Source: Bacteroidales bacterium (GTDB lineage Bacteria; Bacteroidota; Bacteroidia; Bacteroidales; UBA7960). From it: 63,161 bases of DNA. The notes under the pieces are model-generated. The model was given only the letters and a program-made list of their open reading frames with translations. It was not told where the DNA came from and searched no databases. A program made the translations under genes and the position numbers. The DNA lies in the NCBI GenBank assembly GCA_003560165.1, contig PWJC01000052.1:1-63161 (forward strand), read 5' to 3'. Below, in pieces: positions 45,599-54,452 of the stretch (positions are counted from its first letter, which is position 1; every line of letters starts with the position of its first letter).

Positions 45599-46742
45599 CC
45601 CAGAACATGTCTGCGGCGATGCCGTCGGCAAAAAGCATCCCCTGGCTGTTGAGCACCAGGTGGTCTGCCCGCCTTTCCATCAGGCCACCGGCAATATGCC
45701 TGGCCGCCTCTTTTTCCAGGGCCTCACGCCGCGTTTTCCCCCAAAGGGCCTCTACCCTGTCCAGGTCACACCCCCACATGGTACGTAAAGAGGTCATCAG
45801 GTACTCGTCAAAGCTTTGTGCGGCAGTCAGCATTTCGGACTGCCGTGGCAAAACACCTTGGCCGATATCCCTAATATAGGCCGTGGTGTTGGCAATGTTC
45901 CAGCACCTGAAGCCTGGCTTGTAGCTATGGGCAGAAGGCCCGATGCCCAGATAGGGCCGGCCGGTCCAGTACGCCAGGTTGTGGCGGGAAAAACGACCGG
46001 GCAGCCCGAAACTCGAGACCTCGTAGTGTGCATAGCCCCTGCTCTCCATCAGGGGAAGCATCATCCGGTACTGCCTGGCTGTTTGCTCATCCTCCACCGG
46101 GGCCGCCCTCCCCTTCCGGATCAGGTAATGAAGGGGGGTCTTTTCTTCGACCGTCAGGGCATAGGCCGAAATATGGGGTATCCCGAGCCCGATCAGCTGC
46201 ATAAGGTTTTCTTCCCACAAGGCATCGCTCAGGGTGGGGGTGCCGTAGATCAGATCGACGGTGAGGTTGTCAAAACCTGCTGCCATGGCTTCGTGCAGGC
46301 TACCGACGGCCTGCTGTGGCGTATGCAGGCGGTTCATGTAACGCAGGTCGGGAAGATGGAAAGACTGCACACCAATGCTAAGCCGGTTTACCGGGGTCTG
46401 CCGGAGTGCCTTCAGTTTCTCCCTGCTCAGGTCGTCGGGGTTGGCCTCCAGGCTGATCTCGGTGTTGTGGTCAAATGCATAATGCGCCGACAGGGCCTCA
46501 AAGATCCGGATGATGTCCGAAACCGGGAGCAGTGAGGGGGTGCCACCGCCCACATAGATGGTGTTGAGTGGGATCGCCTCCCCGGCCGGGCTTTGCTGAT
46601 CGAAAAAATCACAGCTCATCCTGATCTCCTTCAGCAGGGATTCGACCAGGACCCCCTGCTGGCGACGCGACACCGAAAAATGAAAGTTGCAGTAGCTGCA
46701 GGCCTGGCGGCAAAAGGGGATATGGATGTATATACCAGCCAT
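45591..46742 (-). CDS. hemW: Radical SAM heme chaperone HemW
   Basis: 383 residues. The radical SAM cluster motif is CRQACSYCNFHF (CxxxCxxC), preceded by IYIHIPF, with GGGTPSLL and NRLSIGVQSFHL. HemW, not the coproporphyrinogen oxidase HemN, is favoured by these and by the length. It inserts heme in respiratory proteins. The start is MAGIYIHIPF; the longer frame would run into the preceding gene. It lies 28 bases after the NagB-like gene. Confidence 0.9.
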   Translation of the reverse strand: MAGIYIHIPFCRQACSYCNFHFSVSRRQQGVLVESLLKEIRMSCDFFDQQSPAGEAIPLNTIYVGGGTPSLLPVSDIIRIFEALSAHYAFDHNTEISLEANPDDLSREKLKALRQTPVNRLSIGVQSFHLPDLRYMNRLHTPQQAVGSLHEAMAAGFDNLTVDLIYGTPTLSDALWEENLMQLIGLGIPHISAYALTVEEKTPLHYLIRKGRAAPVEDEQTARQYRMMLPLMESRGYAHYEVSSFGLPGRFSRHNLAYWTGRPYLGIGPSAHSYKPGFRCWNIANTTAYIRDIGQGVLPRQSEMLTAAQSFDEYLMTSLRTMWGCDLDRVEALWGKTRREALEKEAARHIAGGLMERRADHLVLNSQGMLFADGIAADMFWVS

Positions 46743-46770
46743 GGACGGGCTTATTGGGTGTCGGGGCGAG

Positions 46771-49128
46771 CTAGACGGCAAGCCCCTCCATTGATTCCTT
46801 CAGTTCCCTTGCATTGGCCAGGAATTCATCCACGTTCATTTCTTTGAGGTAGAGCAAACCGTGACTGGCCCTGATCCTGGGGTCGGCGTTCAGGTAAAAA
46901 TAGTTCTTGCCCAGCAGCAACTGGACATCCGTCAGTTGCTTCACCCAGATCTTCTGGGCCAGGGTGCTGAATTTGCCGTTGAGTTCGTAGCTGGGGAATG
47001 AGGCATCCACCTGGCTGAGGTAGCAGTTGCTGAAAGATTCGTTCATTTCGGCCATGGCGTTCAGCGACACAGGGAAAATGATGTTGGCCTCGGCCGGACC
47101 GAAACGGTACCACACGTTGCGGTATCCCCATATCCTAAGTGCAGACAGGTCTTCTTCCTGCTTCCATTGTCGCAATGCCCCGGCAATGGTTTGAAGGACC
47201 TTGTAATGGGTATCGGGGCCACTGCCTTCGGGGTCGAATGTCAGGCTAAGCACGGTGGGCCTGACCTCCCTGAGTAAGTTGAGTACCGGCTCCACGTCCC
47301 TGTCAAGCTCGGGTTGTTCCGTAAAAATATCACCCGTGTAAAAACCCAACCGCAAATGCTCCACGTTTTTTACCTGCACCCCATAATGGGCCCAGACCAG
47401 CTCTTCCTCGAACTCTCTGATCATCCCCTTGAGCTGTTGGATCTTGGGAGGGTTTTTCTCGCCCTCATAGCTATTGAGGAGTTTTTCGGAAACCTGGCCA
47501 ATGACCTCCGTTAATTCCTGTTTGTTTTTCACCCCAAAGGTTTCCACCAGGGCCCTGACCATTCGGTGGCATACCCCCCTGCGGCGTTCGTCTTCGTTGC
47601 CCGAAGCCACATTGTTCAGGTAGTGGTATACGTCCTTGTCGTTTTTCAGTGCATACCCCACATCGAAAAAATCGGGATAGTCCACCATCTGGATCAACCC
47701 CTGCTCAAGGAGCTCGCGGGTATCGGCCAGCAGGCCGGTGACAAAGGAATTGGTCACGGCCGTGAAACCACTGGTCAGCACGGCAAACCTGAACTTATTC
47801 GAGGGAGTGCTGATGTGCTTTGTGATAAAGGGGAGGATGCCCAGCATGATGTCGTCGTGATGGGGGCCTGTGTGCAGGAACACCTGATTTTCTTCCTGCT
47901 TCAGCCCCCTGTAGATCTTTTCGATGATGCTGGCCGACACCTTCTCCACGGTATTTTCGTCCAATCCGGGGATCATATGGCAAAACGGGTCCTCCCTGAG
48001 CTCGTCAATCAGCAGCATATGCCCGAAGCGTTCCAGCTTTCTGCATAAGCCGATGACAGCCCGCTCGCTTTTTTCCATAGTCCATTCGCCGCCGGTAAAA
48101 TACCGGTTTTCCATGTCGCTGAGGCGGGAGGCCGCTCCCTGAGTAATGTAAAAACGCCCCCGGGGCAACTTGGCCAGGATAGAGGCCGGGAAAAGGTTCG
48201 AGATCTCATTTTCGAGGCTATCCCTGACAATCCCGGCCTTGGCCTCACCGGCGGCAAGTATGATGGCCACCGCGTCCTGGTTGTAGGTGATGGTCTCCAG
48301 GCCAATGGTAATCACCAGGCGGTTCGCCGATATCTCGATGCCGCCCAGGTCGCCGGCCGCCACTGCCTGGGTCTCAAAATTGGTGGAGGTGAGGCGGGTG
48401 GTACTGAATTCGTCCGACCCCCTTACGTTAAAGGCAATATGGCCATCCGGACCTATGCCCCCCAAAAAGAAGCCAATTCCACCCTTGTCGCGTATCCGCT
48501 GTTCGTAATCGCTGCACCATTCATCGATCATGAAAATGGACGATTGCTGGATTTCCTCCCGGGGGCTGCGCGCCTCGCGGTAGCGCAATGACAGGTCGAT
48601 GCGGCCCTCGGGAAAAACCTCCGAGAAATGCTTCCTCCCAAACAGGGGAATCTCGTCGCTGTTGATCAGCATGGCCTTGTCCTTGTCCAGCCCAAAGCCC
48701 CTGAGATAATACTCCGATATATAATGGTAAAAGCTGTTGTGCTGACGGTGGCTGATGGGATAGAATTCGTCGATCTGGATAAAATGCAACCCCCTTAGAT
48801 CGGGCTTGCGGCCGGTATTCAGGCCAAAGCCTTCGCGGATGGCCACCCCCTGGCTGTTGTCCCAGTTCTCGAGCAGGTAATTGGTCCACCTGATGAAAAA
48901 CTCCGGGGTTTTTCCCGTAGGCAGGCTGATGACCCCCCCGGGATTGGCCGAAACCCATTCCAGGAACCTCAGGGCGGTAAACAAACCGAGTTTCGGGAAA
49001 TTATCCACCACAATATAGGGGATGGTTGTGCTTGTCTGCAGGATGCCACTCTTCTCTATGAAGGCTTTCTCAACCTGCGAATTGCCTGTTTGCCGGCCCC
49101 CGGTCTCCTGAAACATTCTGTTGTGCAT
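46771..49128 (-). CDS. NagB-like glucosamine-6-phosphate deaminase fused to a PIG-L-type domain
   Basis: 785 residues, about three times a normal NagB. Residues 1 to about 340 form a NagB-like domain: IDEFYP, GIGPDGHIAFNVRGSD (near 226) and ITIGLETI. From about 390 a PIG-L/LmbE deacetylase-like domain follows, with PHHDDIMLG (near 422) and later SLTFDPEGSGPDTHYKVLQ. Long forms are known in Bacteroidota. Compared with E. coli NagB (FNEP in the same loop), the Glu that helps ring opening is Val here, while the Asp-x-His pair is kept. Deaminase plus deacetylase on amino-sugar phosphates is the likely role; cytosolic. A start at M5 is possible. It follows namZ. Confidence 0.85.
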   Translation of the reverse strand: MHNRMFQETGGRQTGNSQVEKAFIEKSGILQTSTTIPYIVVDNFPKLGLFTALRFLEWVSANPGGVISLPTGKTPEFFIRWTNYLLENWDNSQGVAIREGFGLNTGRKPDLRGLHFIQIDEFYPISHRQHNSFYHYISEYYLRGFGLDKDKAMLINSDEIPLFGRKHFSEVFPEGRIDLSLRYREARSPREEIQQSSIFMIDEWCSDYEQRIRDKGGIGFFLGGIGPDGHIAFNVRGSDEFSTTRLTSTNFETQAVAAGDLGGIEISANRLVITIGLETITYNQDAVAIILAAGEAKAGIVRDSLENEISNLFPASILAKLPRGRFYITQGAASRLSDMENRYFTGGEWTMEKSERAVIGLCRKLERFGHMLLIDELREDPFCHMIPGLDENTVEKVSASIIEKIYRGLKQEENQVFLHTGPHHDDIMLGILPFITKHISTPSNKFRFAVLTSGFTAVTNSFVTGLLADTRELLEQGLIQMVDYPDFFDVGYALKNDKDVYHYLNNVASGNEDERRRGVCHRMVRALVETFGVKNKQELTEVIGQVSEKLLNSYEGEKNPPKIQQLKGMIREFEEELVWAHYGVQVKNVEHLRLGFYTGDIFTEQPELDRDVEPVLNLLREVRPTVLSLTFDPEGSGPDTHYKVLQTIAGALRQWKQEEDLSALRIWGYRNVWYRFGPAEANIIFPVSLNAMAEMNESFSNCYLSQVDASFPSYELNGKFSTLAQKIWVKQLTDVQLLLGKNYFYLNADPRIRASHGLLYLKEMNVDEFLANARELKESMEGLAV

Positions 49129-49203
49129 ATGTGGCTTAAACTGGAATGGCTGATGGCTAATTTGTTTGAAACCGGCCTGGGGGCACCGCCCTGCCTGCCT
49201 GGC

Positions 49204-50436
49204 TTAGTCGTACAGGAAATAGGGTTTGGCCCTGAGCACGAAATCCGGGATTCCGGCCGTCCATAATTCCATGATGTCGCTTACCCGGAAGTTTTTCTGA
49301 AAGGCCTTGCGTACCCGGTCGGTACCGCACACCTTGTCGAACATATCCAGCCGGTTGGGGGACAGCTCAAAAATATCGTATTCGGGATGCATGCGAAATA
49401 CCTCCTGCACCACATAGAACTGTATCAGCGACAGGGGGGCACTCCGAAGGTCGGTAAGGTGGACCTGCACCCCACGCATCCGTTTGCCTTCCATATTGGT
49501 GTAAAACGGCCTGAAATGAATGGGGCGGAAGATAACCCCCGGGATGTCGAGTTGGTTGAGCCGGCTGGCCAGCAATTCGGCATCGTCTATCCAGTCGGTC
49601 CCGAACAATTGAAAAGGCAGGGTGTAGCCCACTCCGATGTTAACCAGGTAGAGTTCGCCGAGTATTCCCGATACGGGATAGAAATAGGCCGAATGGGCAT
49701 GGGGAATATGGGGAGAGGACATTACCCACGGAAGTCCGGTGTCTTCAAAAGACATGTCGCGCTTCCAGCCCTTCATTTCGATCACGGTGAGATCGGCCTG
49801 TATCCTGCCGCTCAACAGCCCTTCGCCGTTGAGGAAACGGGCCAGCTCGCCCACGGTGAATCCATGAACATAGGTGATGGGGAACTGACTGACAAAGGAA
49901 ATGAAGCCGGCCTCCACCAAAGGCCCCTCGAACTTGTTCCCGCCAAGAGGGTTGGGACGGTCAAGCACCATGAAAGGAATGCCGTTTTCGGCAGCGGCCT
50001 CCATGGCCAGGCCCAGGGTGCTGATATAGGTATAGGAGCGGGAACCGATGTCCTGGATGTCGTAAACCAGCACATCCACTCCCTCGAGCATGGCCGGGGT
50101 GGGTTTGCGGGTGGGGCCGTAGAGGCTGAACATGGGGACTCCGGTGCGGGGATCCTTCTGGTTTTCGACATAGTCGCCGGCAGGGTAATCTCCCCTGACC
50201 CCGTGCTCGGGGCCATAGAGGGCTACCAGTTCCACTCCGGGGGCAGCGGCCAGTATGTCGACGGTCGAGTTCAGCCAGCGGTCAACGCCGGTAGGGTTGG
50301 TGATCAGCCCGACCCGCTTGCCGCGCAATGGCTCGAAATCAAGCCCCCTGAGTACCTCAATGCCGGTCATCACCGTGGCATTTGCGTGCATTGCAGAGAA
50401 AAGCAGCATAAAAAAACCAACGTATTTAAGCCTCAT
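49204..50436 (-). CDS. namZ: Exo-beta-N-acetylmuramidase NamZ (DUF1343)
   Basis: About 410 residues. NamZ removes MurNAc from the non-reducing end of peptidoglycan fragments. A signal peptide is visible (YVGFFMLLFSAMHANA), so the enzyme is exported. Family motifs are RVGLITNPTGVDR, ALYGPEHGVRG, VLVYDIQDIGSRSYTY, VLDRPNPLGG, ITYVHGFTVGELARF and a C-terminal RPIHFRPFYTNMEGK. The start is MRLKYVGFF at 50436; the long upstream frame crosses a -7 box. It lies upstream of the NagB-PIG-L gene, so MurNAc and GlcNAc released outside would be handled by the same operon. Confidence 0.9.
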   Translation of the reverse strand: MRLKYVGFFMLLFSAMHANATVMTGIEVLRGLDFEPLRGKRVGLITNPTGVDRWLNSTVDILAAAPGVELVALYGPEHGVRGDYPAGDYVENQKDPRTGVPMFSLYGPTRKPTPAMLEGVDVLVYDIQDIGSRSYTYISTLGLAMEAAAENGIPFMVLDRPNPLGGNKFEGPLVEAGFISFVSQFPITYVHGFTVGELARFLNGEGLLSGRIQADLTVIEMKGWKRDMSFEDTGLPWVMSSPHIPHAHSAYFYPVSGILGELYLVNIGVGYTLPFQLFGTDWIDDAELLASRLNQLDIPGVIFRPIHFRPFYTNMEGKRMRGVQVHLTDLRSAPLSLIQFYVVQEVFRMHPEYDIFELSPNRLDMFDKVCGTDRVRKAFQKNFRVSDIMELWTAGIPDFVLRAKPYFLYD

Positions 50437-50457
50437 AGGCATGGCGGGAGTAGCTGG

Positions 50458-50489
50458 ATTGAAAGGAAATGGAAGATTGTTTACTTTTG
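50458..50489 (+). promoter_or_regulatory. Possible promoter for the metallophosphoesterase gene
   Basis: ATTG (50458-50461), 20 bases, then TACTTTTG (50482-50489), an exact -7 box. The leader would run 180 bases through repeat R3. Confidence 0.35.
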
Positions 50490-50509
50490 GTTTACCAAAA
50501 GAATCAAAA

Positions 50510-50517
50510 CAAATATA
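50510..50517 (-). promoter_or_regulatory. -7 box for namZ
   Basis: CAAATATA on plus reads TATATTTG on minus, an exact match to TAnnTTTG. It lies inside the longer namZ frame and supports the start at 50436. Confidence 0.45.
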
Positions 50518-50521
50518 CATG

Positions 50522-50635
50522 ATTTTTTTAAGTGGAAGGCAGAAGACGGAAGACGGAACGACTTTCAGACCTTTTGACCTTTCGACATTTAAACTTTTTA
50601 CTACTTAACTCATCACTCACTACTCATCACTACTT
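50522..50635 (+). repeat. Degenerate modular repeat R3 (divergent gap)
   Basis: Purine-rich units like GAAGACG (50530-50550), then 8-base units such as CTTTTGAC and CTTTCGAC (B-like, to about 50598), then 7-base units TCATCAC/TCACTAC (C-like, to 50635). It sits between two divergent starts, not after a stop codon, and is less regular than the other copies. It may be an old or remodelled member. Confidence 0.6.
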
Positions 50636-50669
50636 TCGGCCTTACCGGATATATAAAAATTAGGAACAC

Positions 50670-52532
50670 ATGAAGTCGCTATTTTCTCCCCTGTCGGTCA
50701 TCGTCCTGTTCTTTCTGCTGCTTGCTGCCTGCAGGCCGGAGTACAACGAGCGACTGCACTTCGCATGGCTGACCGATCTGCATGTAAGCCCCGGAACCCC
50801 GTCAAGCGAACAGCTGCGCGCTGTGGTAAAAGACATCAATGCCCTGGCTCCCGACCTGGTTGTCATTACCGGCGACATCACCAACCATGGCTCCGGTGAA
50901 GAACTCAGGCATGTAAAAAAGCTGCTCGGCGAACTTGGGATGCCCTACCACATCCTTCCGGGCAATCACGAGACCAATTGGTCGGAAAGTGCCGGTCAGG
51001 ATTTTCAGGAGTTCTGGGGGGACGATAAATTCCTGTTCTGCCAGGGCAGCTTCCTGTTTGCCGGCCTGAACACCGGTCCGTTTATGCGCATGGGCGACGG
51101 GCATGTAAAACAACAGGATATCGCCTGGCTGAGGCGGGAGCTGTCGGAAAAGGCCGAAGCCGGGCTGAGGCTGTTGTTCTTTTCCCACTACCCCCTGGCC
51201 GAAGGTCTCGATCAGTGGTACCTGATCACCGACATCCTGAAGGCCCATGACGCCCGCCTGGCCTTATGCGGACATGGCCACCGCCAGGATCTGCTGAACT
51301 TCGATGGCATCCAGGGCGTGATGGGGCGGTCGATGGTGCTCAGGGGGCAGCATACCCCCGGCTACAACCTGGTGGAGATCACCCCCGACAGTGTGTTTGT
51401 GTTTGAAAAAGAAGTGGGCAGCGAAACGGCCGTACTCAACCATTCACTGAGCCTGGACCCGGCGGCCCGGGTCCAGCCCCTTCCTTATTCCGACCGCCCG
51501 GATTACAGCATCAACGAAGTTTACCCTGAAATCGGCAAAAACTGGTTGCTCACCGACACAGCCTCGGTGTTCACCGGCCCCCTGCTCGTGGGAGACAGCC
51601 TGCTGATCTACGGGAACTCACTGGGACATTTGCACTGCTACGCGATAGCGGACAAGAGAAAGCGCTGGACGCTTGCCCTTGAAGGCCCGCTCTACGCCAC
51701 CCCGGTGCTTGCCGGCGAACTGGTCATCGCAGGCGGTCTCGATGGCAAACTCTATGGCATCGATCCTGGTTCGGGCCGGCCGCAATGGTCTTTCGCGGTC
51801 AAAAAGCCCCTGATCGCCCCGGCTGTGGTCAAAGATGCCCATCTCTACCTGGGGGGCGGCAGCGGAAGCTTTTATAAAATCTGCGCACTCAGCGGGCGGG
51901 AGGTGTGGCGTTTTGATGGGGCAGAGGGCCTGATACAGGCCGCTGCAGTCATCGAAGGCGATGCGGTGGTATTTGCCGCCTGGGACACCCATATGTACTG
52001 CCTCGACAGGGCCGACGGACGGCTTCGATGGAAGTGGAACAACCAAAGCCCCGTCAGGCTCTTCTCTCCCGGTAATGTAGTCCCGGTAATATCGGGTGGT
52101 ACAGTTTTCGTTGTGGCCCCGGATCGCTACATGACGGCCATCGACCTGGAAAGCGGTCATCAAAGGTGGCGCACGGGCAAGCACCAGGTAAGGGAGTCGA
52201 TGGGTGTTTCAGGCGACCGCCTGCATGTGTACGTCAAGCTCATGAACGACAGCATCCTCTCGGTGAAGGCCGACCCCGGAAGTTTTCAGACAGCCTGGAT
52301 ACTGGATGCAGGATTTGGTTACGACCACAACCCTGCCCCCCTGGTCTCGCATGGGGGCATGCTGTTTGCTGCCACGAAAAACGGCCTGATCATGGCCATC
52401 GACGAAAACAAGGGGGAGGTCGTCTGGCAACACAAGGCGGGCAATTCGGCCGTGAACTTCATGACCACGACCGAAAGCCGCGAACTGTGGGTAAGCACTG
52501 CCGATGGGAAAATATTTTCCATTCCCTTTTAA
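50670..52532 (+). CDS. Lipoprotein with metallophosphoesterase and PQQ-like beta-propeller domains
   Basis: 620 residues. A lipobox is visible (LLLAAC, Cys21). The N-terminal phosphoesterase (about 30-240) has LTDLHV, VITGDITNHG, LPGNHETNW, FFSHYPLAEG and LCGHGHRQD. From about 290 to the end runs an 8-bladed-type propeller (repeats such as GLDGKLYGIDPGSGRPQWSF and VFAAWDTHMYCLDRADGRLRWKW). It should face the periplasm or the cell surface. The only plus-strand gene between namZ and the MFS gene, it interrupts the minus-strand cluster. The substrate is unknown. Confidence 0.85.
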   Translation: MKSLFSPLSVIVLFFLLLAACRPEYNERLHFAWLTDLHVSPGTPSSEQLRAVVKDINALAPDLVVITGDITNHGSGEELRHVKKLLGELGMPYHILPGNHETNWSESAGQDFQEFWGDDKFLFCQGSFLFAGLNTGPFMRMGDGHVKQQDIAWLRRELSEKAEAGLRLLFFSHYPLAEGLDQWYLITDILKAHDARLALCGHGHRQDLLNFDGIQGVMGRSMVLRGQHTPGYNLVEITPDSVFVFEKEVGSETAVLNHSLSLDPAARVQPLPYSDRPDYSINEVYPEIGKNWLLTDTASVFTGPLLVGDSLLIYGNSLGHLHCYAIADKRKRWTLALEGPLYATPVLAGELVIAGGLDGKLYGIDPGSGRPQWSFAVKKPLIAPAVVKDAHLYLGGGSGSFYKICALSGREVWRFDGAEGLIQAAAVIEGDAVVFAAWDTHMYCLDRADGRLRWKWNNQSPVRLFSPGNVVPVISGGTVFVVAPDRYMTAIDLESGHQRWRTGKHQVRESMGVSGDRLHVYVKLMNDSILSVKADPGSFQTAWILDAGFGYDHNPAPLVSHGGMLFAATKNGLIMAIDENKGEVVWQHKAGNSAVNFMTTTESRELWVSTADGKIFSIPF

Positions 52533-52534
52533 CG

Positions 52535-52561
52535 CGCCCTGTTTTAATCAAAACAAGGGCG
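52535..52561. terminator. Hairpin between convergent genes
   Basis: CGCCCTGTTTT pairs with AAAACAAGGGCG around an AATC loop, with one bulged A. It lies 3 bases after the plus-strand stop and 25 bases after the MFS stop. The A and T runs lie inside the stem, with no tail of T on either side. Confidence 0.4.
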
Positions 52562-52585
52562 GTGCATGCAGCTGTTGTCCCTGAT

Positions 52586-54448
52586 TCAGCCCGGCTGCCT
52601 GCCCGTTTTTTCCTTGATCCCAAAGGACCGGTCGATCTTCAGAAAGCGGATGACCACAAATCCAGGTATGGTACAGAGTACCACCCAGATAAAGAAATTG
52701 TGGTAGCCGATGATCTCCTGTATCCAGCCTGAGATCATGCCGGGAAGCATCATTCCCATGGCCATCAGGCCCGTACAGATAGCGAAATGGGCGGTTTTGT
52801 GCCTGCCCTCGGAAAAGTAGATCATATACAGCATATAGGCCGTAAATCCGAAACCATAGCCGAACTGCTCCAGGGCCACGGCGCCCGATATCAGCCAAAG
52901 GCTTGTCGGCAATGCCGACGAGAGGTAAACAAATACCAGATTGGGCACATTCATGGCCAGGGCCATGGGGAAGATCCAGAATTTCAGTCCCCGCCTGGAG
53001 GCCATCATCCCGCCGAGTATGCCTCCAAGGGTGAGGGCCAGGATGCCCACGGTACCATATACCAGGCCCACATCGCCGGTGGTAAGGCCAAGCCCCCCGA
53101 TCTCCCTGGCATCGAGCATAAAGGGAGAGGCCATCTTGACGATCTGTGCCTCTCCCAGCCTGAACAGAAGCAGGAAGGAAAGGGCGGGCCCGATGTTGTT
53201 TTTCCGGAAAAAGGAACCGAAGGTCTGGAAAAACTCATAGAAAACACCCTTGCCTTCCGATCTCCTGGCAGACACATCGGCTGCAGGCCGCGGAAGGATC
53301 AGTTTGTGAAATATAAAAAAGCCCACGAACAAGGCTGCCAGCACGATGAAGGTAATGGTCCAGGCCAGGGGGATATTGCCCGAACGGCCTTCAAAAAAAG
53401 TCACGGCCCGGCGGTCGAGCTGAGGGTCGAGTTGCAGCAGCAGCCAGCCCTTCTGGTCCCAATTGGCCACGGTGAACACCAACCGCTCGCCCTCTGCCAG
53501 GCGGATACTGGCATCGCCCCGCTGGAAGCCCGTATTCAATACGATCTCACGGCCTTCGTCGGGGGGGTTGTTCAGACGCACCCCCACCAACCCCATATTG
53601 CCTTGGAACTCACTCAGCCCGGGGTCGTCGGGCTCGCTGATACGCAAACGATCGCGCAACCAGGCGCTGAAGGGATTGCCGATGGTGCGGGCCCACCACG
53701 ACACCGTGAGCTCTCCGGGTTCGGGTTCGGGCTCCACAAAACCCCAGGCCAGATTTTGCTGTCTGACCCATTGGCGGATGCTGTCGGCTTCCTCTCTCGG
53801 GATAGTTTGGGTAGAGAGTACCTGGTCGTGGCCATATACGACAAACGCCAGCCCTTCCGATTGCGCTATCCCTTCTTCGTGCGGGAACTGCCTGAACTCG
53901 GTTGCCTGGGGGTCGGCCTCCACGGTGAACACCACCGGCTCCTGACCGGTAAATACCTCAAAAAAGCCGGCCAGAATAACCAGCAGGCCCTGGCCGGTGA
54001 TCATGGCAAAACGGTAAAACGTGCTCCGGATACCGATAAAGTAAGACTGCTGCCCTTCTTTCAGGCCCAGCATATAGAACCCGTCGGCCGCAATATCGTG
54101 GGTGGCCGAACTGAATGCCAGCAACCAGAGAAAAGCCAGGGAGTACTGGAAAAAAGAGGCAAGCGGAAGGGTAAAGGCCACCCCGGCCAGTCCGGCACCC
54201 ACCAGCAGCTGCATGGTGGTGATCCACCAGCGCTTGGTCCTGAACAGGTCGACGACGGGACTCCACAGGGGCTTGATGACCCAGGGCAAATAAAGCCAGC
54301 TGGTATACAAGGCGATGTCGGCATTCGAAACCCCCAGGCGCTTGTACATGATCACCGAAACGGTCATCACCACCACATAGGGAATACCCTGGGCATAATA
54401 CAGGCTCGGCACCCAGCTCCAGGCAGATTGCTGTTTTATTTTGTCCAT
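52586..54448 (-). CDS. AmpG-like MFS permease with large periplasmic insert
   Basis: 620 residues. The N-terminus (PSLYYAQGIPYVVVMTVS, then YLPWVIKPLWSPVVD) is that of AmpG-like and related sugar or muropeptide permeases of the major facilitator superfamily. Five membrane segments (about 15-164) are followed by a hydrophilic stretch of about 190 residues (165-357), then further segments from 361 to about 600. By topology the insert lies in the periplasm, between segments 5 and 6; it is beta-rich (GDASIRLAEGERLVFTVANW). It probably imports anhydro-muropeptides or amino sugars released by the outer enzymes of this cluster. Its ATG is 5 bases from repeat R4. Confidence 0.82.
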   Translation of the reverse strand: MDKIKQQSAWSWVPSLYYAQGIPYVVVMTVSVIMYKRLGVSNADIALYTSWLYLPWVIKPLWSPVVDLFRTKRWWITTMQLLVGAGLAGVAFTLPLASFFQYSLAFLWLLAFSSATHDIAADGFYMLGLKEGQQSYFIGIRSTFYRFAMITGQGLLVILAGFFEVFTGQEPVVFTVEADPQATEFRQFPHEEGIAQSEGLAFVVYGHDQVLSTQTIPREEADSIRQWVRQQNLAWGFVEPEPEPGELTVSWWARTIGNPFSAWLRDRLRISEPDDPGLSEFQGNMGLVGVRLNNPPDEGREIVLNTGFQRGDASIRLAEGERLVFTVANWDQKGWLLLQLDPQLDRRAVTFFEGRSGNIPLAWTITFIVLAALFVGFFIFHKLILPRPAADVSARRSEGKGVFYEFFQTFGSFFRKNNIGPALSFLLLFRLGEAQIVKMASPFMLDAREIGGLGLTTGDVGLVYGTVGILALTLGGILGGMMASRRGLKFWIFPMALAMNVPNLVFVYLSSALPTSLWLISGAVALEQFGYGFGFTAYMLYMIYFSEGRHKTAHFAICTGLMAMGMMLPGMISGWIQEIIGYHNFFIWVVLCTIPGFVVIRFLKIDRSFGIKEKTGRQPG

Positions 54449-54452
54449 ATTT

